From Burkholderia guangdongensis (GTDB lineage: Bacteria > Pseudomonadota > Gammaproteobacteria > Burkholderiales > Burkholderiaceae): 64,000 nucleotides of DNA. Below are positions 53,506 through 60,814 of this stretch, piece after piece; positions within the stretch are counted from its first letter, which is position 1, and each line of letters begins with the position of its first letter. The position numbers and the translations under genes were made by a program. The notes under the pieces are model-generated. The model searched no databases, was not told the origin of the DNA, and worked only from the letters and a program-made list of their open reading frames with translations. The stretch lies in NCBI RefSeq assembly GCF_013403875.1, contig NZ_JACBNX010000013.1:62001-126000 (forward strand). Reading direction: 5' to 3'.

Positions 53506-53857
53506 GGTGACTCCGGTGTCGACGGCGATTGCATGCGTGAGTGAGTGCTGATTGCGGATAGTAGTTAACTCATTAATCGACTGCTAGATGATGGGCTGCA
53601 ACGGATTGTTTTGACGGTGTCGTCAATCAAGATCGATTTCATTGGAATGGATATCCGATTTTTCCTCGTATCGGGAAGGGACGGGCATGTCACGCGTGCC
53701 GCCGGGCCAGACAGGCGTGGCGTGGGCCTTCAGGCGTTTGCGTAAACTGGATATTGGCGCTTCATTTGCGCGTAAATCGGATAGATTTGGTTAATCGGAC
53801 TGCATAAGATGAACTCACCGGAATGAGACAAAGATGCTTCATCGGAAGGAGATGAAT
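53506..53857 (+). promoter_or_regulatory. Divergent promoter region with direct repeats
   Basis: GCGTAAACTGGATA (53740-53753) and GCGTAAATCGGATA (53770-53783) are direct repeats exactly 30 bp apart (three helical turns). The second overlaps the -35 zone of a TAAGAT -10 at 53805-53810, a typical AraC-type activator arrangement for the VOC-led operon. TTGACG/CGTCAA (53611-53626) is a separate inverted repeat toward the aldehyde dehydrogenase. No gene in these 352 bases. Confidence 0.6.
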
Positions 53858-54793
53858 ATGGTCCGATACCAGAAACTGGTTCGTGTCGAATTGAATGTCA
53901 CGAATCTCGATCTGTCCAGCAAGTTTTACGAAGAGATCGTCGGGCTGCAATGGGTCGGCGCCAATCCGGACGGCTCGGTGTCGTTTCTCTGCGGCACGGA
54001 CGACTGCGTGGTGGTGCTGCACGAATCCGTCATCCCCGGCTACCGATCGCTTGGATTGACACTGGAGGACGATTCGGCTTTCGACGCACTGCACCGGCAG
54101 TTGGGCGAGCACGGGGTGGCTTACGATGTCGCGTCGCCCGAAGAGTGCGACGCGCGCGGTCTTGTGCGCGCGACGCGCATCGCCGAACCCCACACCCACG
54201 CGGCGTTCGAGTTCTGCCTGGTTCACGGCGCCGCCACGCCCCCCGAATTCATGCCGACGGTCGCGAAAATCCAGCGCCTTGGCCATGTGGTTTTCTGTAC
54301 GCCGCAGCGTGCGGAGGCCGTGGCATTCATGCATGGCGTGCTGGGTTTTGCCACGTCGGATGATATCGACGGCATGATCACGCTGATGCGGCCGCCGCCC
54401 AGCCCCTATCACCATGGGATAGGCGTCGGGCGCGGCCCGCATCATGGTCTGCACCACGTCAATTTCATGGTGTCCGAGATCGACGATATCGGTGTGGCGA
54501 TCAATCGCTTCAAGCGCGCGGGCGTTCCGATCGTTTTCGGACCCGGTCGCCATCCGGCGTCGAACAGTGTCTTCCTCTATTTTCTGGACCCGGACGGCCT
54601 GACGCTCGAATACAGTTTCGGCATGGAAGAGTTCCCCGAGGTCGCCCCGCGCCAGCCGAGGGTGCTGCCTGCCCGGCCGGAATCGCTCGATGACTGGGGC
54701 GGCACCCGGGATCCGCGGATGTCGGCGACCGGCCTGGTGCAGCCTTACCGTGTCGGCTCGGGGTGGCAGACGCCGACGGAGGACGCAGCATGA
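53858..54793 (+). CDS. Two-domain VOC extradiol dioxygenase, copy 2
   Basis: 311 residues from the ATG at 53858, six bases after AGGAG (the ATG at 53852 abuts the ribosome site). Two VOC domains: the first opens KLVRVELNVTNLDLSSKFYE, the catalytic second has RLGHVVFCTP, HHGLHHVNFMV and LTLEYSFGME, giving the His-His-Glu Fe(II) triad. A ring-cleaving dioxygenase is likely. Its stop overlaps the amidohydrolase start by 4 bases. It is shorter than copy 1 and not closely alignable outside the motifs, so the two modules may act on different rings. Confidence 0.91.
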   Translation: MVRYQKLVRVELNVTNLDLSSKFYEEIVGLQWVGANPDGSVSFLCGTDDCVVVLHESVIPGYRSLGLTLEDDSAFDALHRQLGEHGVAYDVASPEECDARGLVRATRIAEPHTHAAFEFCLVHGAATPPEFMPTVAKIQRLGHVVFCTPQRAEAVAFMHGVLGFATSDDIDGMITLMRPPPSPYHHGIGVGRGPHHGLHHVNFMVSEIDDIGVAINRFKRAGVPIVFGPGRHPASNSVFLYFLDPDGLTLEYSFGMEEFPEVAPRQPRVLPARPESLDDWGGTRDPRMSATGLVQPYRVGSGWQTPTEDAA

Positions 54794-55812
54794 GCGCGCC
54801 GACCGTCGACATTCACACGCATATCGTTCCACACGATTTCCCGGCCTACGCCGGCACGTCGCCCGTCCCGTCCTGGCCGCAGATGGCCGAATGCGCGCAG
54901 TGCAATCACCGCAACGTGATGATCGACGGAAAGCTGTTCCGCACGGTGTCTCACGAGTGCTGGGACGTGCAGCAGCGTCTGCATCATATGGAGAAGACGG
55001 GTATCGGCCGGCAGGTGCTGTCGCCGATGCCGGAGCTGCTGTCGTACTGGATGCCGGCGCAGGATGCGCTCGTGCTATGCCGGCATATCAACGAGACGAT
55101 GGCGGAGATGGTCGCGCAGGCGCCCGAGCGTTTCGTTGCGCTGGGCTGCGTGCCGCTGCAGGACCCGGACCTCGCGGCGCGCGAGCTCGAGCGCCTGATG
55201 AAAATGGGCGCCTTCCGTGGGGTCGAGATCGGCACGAACATCGACGACGTGGTGATCGGCGACCCGCGCTTCGAACCGTTCTTCGCCGCGGCCGAGGAGC
55301 TCGGCGCGTCGATCTTCGTGCACCCGTTGCGGGCCGTCGGGATGAACCGGCTGATCGGCCCGCCGGGCCTGATCCAGCTGGTGGCCTTTCCGGGCGAGAA
55401 CGCGCTGGCGGCCGCGTCGTTGATTACCGGTGGCGTGCTCGAGCGCCATCCCCGGCTGCGCATCGCCTTCAGTCATGGCGCGGGCGGATTCGCACTCACG
55501 CTGCCGCGCCTTGCGGCCGGCTGGGAGCAGCTCGCGCTGGGGCACCGGAGGTCGCCGTGGGAGCAGGCGCGCAGCTTGTTCTATGACACGCTCGTCTACG
55601 ATGGGCCGACGCTCGAGCATCTGATCTCGACCTTTGGCGCGACGCAACTCTGCATCGGGTCCGATCATCCGTTCGTGATCCAGGATACCCGGCCGGTGCA
55701 GCGACTCGATCAGATCGATGTGGACGACGACACCCGGCACCTGCTGTTGTCGGGCAACGCGATGCGCTTCCTGGGCGAATCGCCGCCGGACGCCGTCCAT
55801 TCCCATCATTGA
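54790..55812 (+). CDS. ACMSD-type amidohydrolase/decarboxylase
   Basis: 340 residues from the ATG at 54790 overlapping the VOC stop. Amidohydrolase-2 family, metal-dependent non-oxidative decarboxylases of aromatic or muconate acids (ACMSD, 5-carboxyvanillate and dihydroxypicolinate decarboxylases). Metal and catalytic residues are visible: VDIHTHIVP (HxH), SIFVHPLRAVG, FSHGAGGF and GSDHPFVIQD. Placed between the dioxygenase and the reductase it could decarboxylate either the ring acid or the semialdehyde product. Copy 1 of the module lacks it. Confidence 0.92.
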   Translation: MSAPTVDIHTHIVPHDFPAYAGTSPVPSWPQMAECAQCNHRNVMIDGKLFRTVSHECWDVQQRLHHMEKTGIGRQVLSPMPELLSYWMPAQDALVLCRHINETMAEMVAQAPERFVALGCVPLQDPDLAARELERLMKMGAFRGVEIGTNIDDVVIGDPRFEPFFAAAEELGASIFVHPLRAVGMNRLIGPPGLIQLVAFPGENALAAASLITGGVLERHPRLRIAFSHGAGGFALTLPRLAAGWEQLALGHRRSPWEQARSLFYDTLVYDGPTLEHLISTFGATQLCIGSDHPFVIQDTRPVQRLDQIDVDDDTRHLLLSGNAMRFLGESPPDAVHSHH

Positions 55813-55848
55813 CCCGTGAACTCATCCCTTTCGGAGACCATCGCAATC

Positions 55849-56889
55849 ATGGAAGAGAGCAATCGCCAGGTCTGGCTGAAGTCCAGGCCGAACGGCATCC
55901 CGCAAGCCGAGGACTTCGCCATCCGGATGGCACCCATCCCCACGCCGTCGGACGGTGAATTCGTGGTCCGCAATAGTTACCTGTCCGTCGATCCGGCGAT
56001 GCGGGGCTGGATTGCCGACACGAGCACGTACTGGCCCCGGATCGAGGTGGGCGATACGATGCGCGCGTTCTCCGTCGGCGAAGTGATTGCGTCGCGACAC
56101 CCCGACTACGCGGTGGGCGAGCAGGTGATGGGCATCTTCGGCTGGCAGGACTATGCGGCCGTGCGCCCTCAACAGGTGATGCGCAAGGTGCGCGAGCACG
56201 ATCTGCCGTTGTCGCTATCGCTGGGCGTGCTCGGCCTCAACGGGCTGACCGCATACTTCGGACTGCTCGACGTCTGCCAGCCGAAGCCGGGCGAGACGGT
56301 CGTCGTGTCCACCGCGGCCGGGGCCGTCGGTTCCGCCGTGGGCCAGATCGCGCGCATCAAGGGTTGCCGGGTGATCGGCATCGCGGGCGGAGAAGACAAG
56401 GTCCGGCAATGCATGGAGGAATTCGGCTACGACGCCGCCATCGACTACAAGCGCGAGCCGGATCTCGACGCGGCGCTGCGCAAAGCGTGCCCGGACGGAA
56501 TCGACGCATACTTCGACAATACCTCCGGCGCGGCGCTCGACGCGGTGGTGCGCCAGATCAACGTGCATGCGCGGATCGCGATCTGCGGCACGGCTTCGTT
56601 CGCGAGCTGGGAGCCGTGGAACGTGGGGCCGCGCCCGGAGCGGCATCTGCTGGTCAAACGCGCGACGATGCGCGGTTTCCTGACGACCGATTTCGAGGCC
56701 CGCTATGAAGAGGCGATCGCGGATCTGGCGGGCTGGATTCGCGCCGGACAGTTGAAGTATCGCGAGGATGTGCGTGAAGGCATGGAGGCCGCGCCGGGAC
56801 TGATCCGGACGCTGTACGACGGCGGCAACGCCGGCAAGCTGCTGATCCGCCTGCGCGACGAGCACGCGCCGGCCGACGGAGGTCAGTGA
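55849..56889 (+). CDS. NADP-dependent MDR oxidoreductase (PTGR-like), copy 2
   Basis: 346 residues from the ATG at 55849; a GTG at 55816 directly after the previous stop is possible. It is highly similar to 38998-40014: NSYLSVDPAMRGWIAD, AAGAVGSAVGQIARIKG, DAYFDNTSGAALD and HLLVKRATMRGF. Reduces a conjugated C=C of a keto intermediate by family. Its stop overlaps the BKACE start by one base. Confidence 0.92.
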   Translation: MEESNRQVWLKSRPNGIPQAEDFAIRMAPIPTPSDGEFVVRNSYLSVDPAMRGWIADTSTYWPRIEVGDTMRAFSVGEVIASRHPDYAVGEQVMGIFGWQDYAAVRPQQVMRKVREHDLPLSLSLGVLGLNGLTAYFGLLDVCQPKPGETVVVSTAAGAVGSAVGQIARIKGCRVIGIAGGEDKVRQCMEEFGYDAAIDYKREPDLDAALRKACPDGIDAYFDNTSGAALDAVVRQINVHARIAICGTASFASWEPWNVGPRPERHLLVKRATMRGFLTTDFEARYEEAIADLAGWIRAGQLKYREDVREGMEAAPGLIRTLYDGGNAGKLLIRLRDEHAPADGGQ

Positions 56890-57833
56890 TGAACGCGCCG
56901 AAAGCATCCCGCAAGGTCATCCTGAGCTGCGCGGTCACGGGCTCGATCCATACGCCGTCGATGAGCCCGTATCTGCCGGTGACGCCGGCCGAGATCGCGC
57001 GCGAATCCATCGCGGCGGCCGAGGCCGGCGCAGCCGTGCTGCACCTGCACGCGCGCAACCCGCGCGATGGCAGCCCGACGCCGGATCCCGACGTATTCAT
57101 GGAGTTTCTCCCCCGGATCGGCGAGGCCTGCGATGCGATCGTGAACATCACGACCGGAGGCGGGCAGGGCATGTCGCTCGACGATCGCCTGGCCGCGGCG
57201 CTGCGCGCGTCGCCGGAGCTGGCGTCGTTGAACATGGGCTCGATGAACTTCGGGCTGTTCCCGGCCCTCGATCGCTACCAGGAATTCCGCCACGACTGGG
57301 AGGCGCCGTATCTCGAGCGCTCGCGCGACTGGATCTTCCGCAACACGTTCGCCGACATCGAGCAGATTCTCGAGCGGCTCGGCAAAGGGCATGGCACGCG
57401 TTTCGAGTTCGAGTGCTACGACGTCAGCCACCTGTACACGCTGGCCAACTTCCTGGACCGCAAGCTGGTGACGCCGCCGCTGTTCGTGCAATCGATCTTC
57501 GGGGTGCTGGGCGGGCAGGGCGCGGACACGGAAAACCTGCTGCACGCGAAACGGATCGCCGACAAGCTGTTCGGTGACGACTACCACTGGTCCGTCATGG
57601 CGGTGGGGCGCCACCAGCTCGGCTTCACGACGATGGGCGCGCTGAACGGCGGGCATGCGCGCGTGGGCCTCGAGGACAGCCTGTATGCGGGCAAGGGACG
57701 GCTGGCGACCTCCAACGCGGAGCAGGTGGCGCTGTTGCGAGGTGTGCTCGAAACGCTGTCGCTGGAGATTGCCACGCCGGCGGAAGCGCGTGCGCTGCTC
57801 GACCTGAAGGGCGCGGACAACGTGAACTTCTGA
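56889..57833 (+). CDS. Beta-keto acid cleavage enzyme (BKACE/DUF849), copy 2
   Basis: 314 residues; GGAGGT at 56879-56884 sets the ATG at 56889. Nearly the same as copy 1 (38067-38993): KVILSCAVTGSIHTP, HLHARNP with the Zn-binding His pair, INTGG-like NITTGGGQGMSLDD, and RVGLEDSLYAGKG with the third ligand. The same substrate class is therefore expected in both modules. It is followed by an 87-base gap and the FAH-family gene. Confidence 0.93.
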   Translation: MNAPKASRKVILSCAVTGSIHTPSMSPYLPVTPAEIARESIAAAEAGAAVLHLHARNPRDGSPTPDPDVFMEFLPRIGEACDAIVNITTGGGQGMSLDDRLAAALRASPELASLNMGSMNFGLFPALDRYQEFRHDWEAPYLERSRDWIFRNTFADIEQILERLGKGHGTRFEFECYDVSHLYTLANFLDRKLVTPPLFVQSIFGVLGGQGADTENLLHAKRIADKLFGDDYHWSVMAVGRHQLGFTTMGALNGGHARVGLEDSLYAGKGRLATSNAEQVALLRGVLETLSLEIATPAEARALLDLKGADNVNF

Positions 57834-57920
57834 CGCGCGCGGGTCACCCCAACTCGCCGCAACGTATCGACCCGGGTGACGGGATCGCATGAATCAAACT
57901 AGCGAAATGGAGAGCAGAAC

Positions 57921-58910
57921 GTGTCGAGATCGATAGTCCGTTATGAGGACAACGGAATGATCCGTTGGGGAGAACTCCTCGGCCCCGCGCCGCAGACCGG
58001 GGACGACGCCGTCCGGTTGGCGCCGCTTCCGTTGCAGTGCGCAACGACGGCGGAATTCCTGGCCGAGGCGTCCGGTCTTGGCGCCGCCGACGAGAAGCAG
58101 GCGGTGACGATCAACGCGTCGGCACTGATGTCGCCGGTCACCGCCGATGCCGCGTTGATCTGCCAGGGGCTCAACTATGCGTCGCATGCACAGGAAGCGA
58201 AGCACGCCGAGCGCAAGACCAACCTGATATTCGGCAAGGCGGGATCGTCGATCACGGGCCCGTACGACGAGATCGTGCGCCCGGCCGAGGTCGAGCTGCT
58301 GGACTACGAGGTCGAGTTCGCCCTCGTGATGCGCAAGCCGCTCGGTGCTCAGGATCGGATCAGCCGCGAGAACATCGGCGAGTATGTCGCCGGCGTCGTG
58401 CTCTGCAACGACGTCTCGGCGCGCGACGTCCAGTTCGGGGAATCGCTGCTGCAATGGTTCCGGGGCAAGAGCTATCGCACGTTCTGTCCGGTCGGCCCCG
58501 TGCTTTGGCTGCTGGAGCCGGGCGAAGTCGCGTCCGCGCTCGAACGGCTGGAGATCCATCTGCATGTGAACGGCGAGCTGCGACAGCACGCGACGTCGCA
58601 ACAGTTGATCTGGAAGCCGGTGGAGACGCTCAACTTCGTGGGCACGATCCTGGACATGCGCGTGGGCGACCTGCTGCTGACCGGCACGCCCGGTGGCGTG
58701 ACGACGCCGGTTACGCCGCGCATGGTCGAGATCATCCAGACGCATCTTCTGCATGACGAAATCAGGCGGGACGAACTTCGCATCGAGATGACGAAGGGCC
58801 GCCCGTTCCTTCGGCCCGGCGATGTCGTCACCGCGACGCTGACCGACACCGCGAGCGGCCAGGTGCTCGGCGGGCTGCGCAACACCGTCGCGGGTGTGGT
58901 CCCGCAATAG
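57921..58910 (+). CDS. Fumarylacetoacetate hydrolase-family protein, copy 2
   Basis: 329 residues from the GTG at 57921 (GGAGAG upstream). Metal ligands ExE in LDYEVEFALVM and Asp in LCNDVSARD, plus QGLNYASHAQE and LLTGTPGGVTTP, as in copy 1 (40011-41024). Hydrolytic or decarboxylating step on a ring-fission product. The final codons and stop are duplicated immediately downstream as a 44-bp tandem repeat. Confidence 0.92.
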   Translation: MSRSIVRYEDNGMIRWGELLGPAPQTGDDAVRLAPLPLQCATTAEFLAEASGLGAADEKQAVTINASALMSPVTADAALICQGLNYASHAQEAKHAERKTNLIFGKAGSSITGPYDEIVRPAEVELLDYEVEFALVMRKPLGAQDRISRENIGEYVAGVVLCNDVSARDVQFGESLLQWFRGKSYRTFCPVGPVLWLLEPGEVASALERLEIHLHVNGELRQHATSQQLIWKPVETLNFVGTILDMRVGDLLLTGTPGGVTTPVTPRMVEIIQTHLLHDEIRRDELRIEMTKGRPFLRPGDVVTATLTDTASGQVLGGLRNTVAGVVPQ

Positions 58911-58975
58911 CCGGACCGGGCCGGCACGGAATCGCGGGTGTCGTCCCGCCATAGCCGGATCAGGCCGGCACCGAA
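58888..58975. repeat. 44-bp tandem duplication at the FAH gene 3' end
   Basis: Unit 1 (58888-58931) covers the last codons, the stop and 21 bases after it. Unit 2 (58932-58975) repeats it with about five substitutions, then the MFS ribosome site follows. The duplication lengthens the intergenic spacer and repeats a CCGGGCCGG-like structure. Confidence 0.85.
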
Positions 58976-58994
58976 ACGAGGAAAGGAGACACAC

Positions 58995-60275
58995 GTGAGA
59001 GCAGAGGCAGGCGGCCAGTTGGTGGGAGAGTCCGACGGCTCCATGAGGAACTGGCTCGTCCCTGCGGGTGGCACGCTCGGATTGATCGTCGGAAACGGGC
59101 CGATCAGCGTGTTCGCGTTCGGTGTGTTCATGGTGCCGCTACAGAGCGCGTTCGGCTGGAGTCGTGCGTCGCTTGGCCTCGCGACGGCGCTTTGCGCGCT
59201 GGTATCGGCGCTGTCGCTGCCGTTCGTGGGCCTGCTGATGGACAAATTCGGCGTGCGGCGTCTGCTGGCATGGGGAATTGGCCTGTTTGGACTCAATGTC
59301 GCGCTGATTGGCCAGGCGCACGGTCTGACGGGGTTCATCCTGCTCACGGCGCTGACGGGCCTGACGGGCGCCGCTCAGAGCCCAATGGGCTACGTCAAGT
59401 CGATCGCGAGCTACTTCGATCGCCGACGCGGGCTGGCCATCGGCATCGCGATGAGCGGCATCGGGTTGGGTACCGCGCTCATTCCGCAGTACGTGCAATG
59501 GCTCATTGGGGCCTACGGCTGGCGTGCCGGCTATCTGGGGCTCGGCGCGGCGATCGTCGTCGTCGCGCTGCCGGCCGTCGGATTGCTGCTGCGCGAGCCG
59601 CGGGCCAATCCGCAGGTCAATCCGCTCGTCGATTATCCGCCCGCGTCGACCGCACAGGGGCCCGGCCTCGGTCTTCGTCAGGCGATTCGGCTTCGCGCGT
59701 TCTGGTGTATCGCGGGCACCGTGCTGCTGGCGTCGATTGCCGTCAACGGGGCGCTCGTCCATGTGGTGCCGCTGCTGGTCGATGCCGGGTGGACGCCGGG
59801 CGCGGCGGCGCGGGTGCTCGCGGCGGCCGGAGTCGCGGGGTTGGTGGGGCGCTTGCTGGCCGGCTATCTGATGGACCGGATGTTCGCCGCTTATGTCACG
59901 TCGACTTTTTTCGCGCTCGCGATCGTGGGCCTCTATCTGCTCGGAAGCCGTTCCAATCCGGTGCTGGGCATGGTGGCGATCGGGCTTGCCGCGGGCGCGG
60001 AGGTCGACATGGTCGGCTTCTTCGTGTCTCGCTATTTTGGCCTGAAGCGTTTCGGAGAGCTATACGGCGTGTTCTTCTCGATCTTCACCGTAGGGGCCGG
60101 CCTGGGGCCGTTTCTGCTGGGGGCCGCGTCGACCCGCTTCCATAGCTACCAGATCGGGTTTATCGGCTGCGGCGTGGCGCTCGCGATGGCCAGCGTCTGC
60201 ATCCTGGCCGTCGGGCCGTATGCGTATGTTTCGCCCGACGATGCGCGTGCGGGGGCCGGGGCGAGTGCGGCTTAG
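58995..60275 (+). CDS. MFS transporter (OFA/monocarboxylate-like)
   Basis: 426 residues from the GTG at 58995, seven bases after AAAGGAG. Twelve membrane helices. The MFS motif between helices 2 and 3 reads GLLMDKFGVRRLL, and between 8 and 9 GRLLAGYLMDRMF. SPMGYVKSIASYFDRRRGLAIGIAMSG is characteristic of the oxalate/formate or monocarboxylate group. Probable uptake of the (acidic) aromatic substrate of this operon. Confidence 0.9.
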   Translation: MRAEAGGQLVGESDGSMRNWLVPAGGTLGLIVGNGPISVFAFGVFMVPLQSAFGWSRASLGLATALCALVSALSLPFVGLLMDKFGVRRLLAWGIGLFGLNVALIGQAHGLTGFILLTALTGLTGAAQSPMGYVKSIASYFDRRRGLAIGIAMSGIGLGTALIPQYVQWLIGAYGWRAGYLGLGAAIVVVALPAVGLLLREPRANPQVNPLVDYPPASTAQGPGLGLRQAIRLRAFWCIAGTVLLASIAVNGALVHVVPLLVDAGWTPGAAARVLAAAGVAGLVGRLLAGYLMDRMFAAYVTSTFFALAIVGLYLLGSRSNPVLGMVAIGLAAGAEVDMVGFFVSRYFGLKRFGELYGVFFSIFTVGAGLGPFLLGAASTRFHSYQIGFIGCGVALAMASVCILAVGPYAYVSPDDARAGAGASAA

Positions 60276-60349
60276 GCCGGCCATGCACGTGCGCCGTCGG
60301 CGCAACATTCAACTTGACGTTTCATGTTCGAGAGATTGAGGGAGTCGAT

Positions 60350-60814
60350 ATGAGCATTTCGATTACGGTGAATGGGAAACGTCATCGTCTGAGTGTGGCG
60401 GCGGATACGCCATTGCTCTACGTGCTGCGCAACGACCTTCAATTGAACGGCCCGAAGTTCGGTTGTGGACAGGCGCAGTGCGGCGCATGCACGGTCATGG
60501 TCGGCAACGATGCGACGCGCTCCTGCGTGGTGCCGGTCGGCGCGGTAGGCGAGGCCCGGGTGACCACGGTCGAGGGCCTGGGCCACGGCGAACGGCTTCA
60601 TGCGTTGCAGAAGGCTTTCCTTGCCGAGCAGGCCGCGCAGTGCGGCTATTGCTCGAGCGGCATGCTGATGGCGGCGAAGGCACTATTGGACCGAAACCCG
60701 GACCCGGATCCGGCGACGATCCGGCGCGAGCTGGCCGGCCAGAAATGCCGGTGCGGCGCGCACAACCGGATCGTGCGCGCGATTCAGCGCGCGGCACGGG
60801 AGTTGCAGGAATGA
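60350..60814 (+). CDS. [2Fe-2S] subunit of a molybdenum hydroxylase (IorA-like)
   Basis: 154 residues from the ATG at 60350 (GAGGGAG upstream). The plant-type ferredoxin cluster is CGxxxCGAC (KFGCGQAQCGACTVM) plus a later Cys. The second, proximal cluster has CGYCSSGM and CRCGAHNR. The small electron-transfer subunit of xanthine-dehydrogenase-family enzymes such as isoquinoline 1-oxidoreductase and nicotinate dehydrogenase. Overlaps the large subunit by 4 bases. Confidence 0.94.
   Translation: MSISITVNGKRHRLSVAADTPLLYVLRNDLQLNGPKFGCGQAQCGACTVMVGNDATRSCVVPVGAVGEARVTTVEGLGHGERLHALQKAFLAEQAAQCGYCSSGMLMAAKALLDRNPDPDPATIRRELAGQKCRCGAHNRIVRAIQRAARELQE

Noticed and set aside
60463..60810. N-terminal extension of the molybdenum subunit overlapping the 2Fe-2S gene
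   Set aside because: The extension is an out-of-frame translation of the ferredoxin gene; the ATG at 60811 opens with a clear Tat leader.
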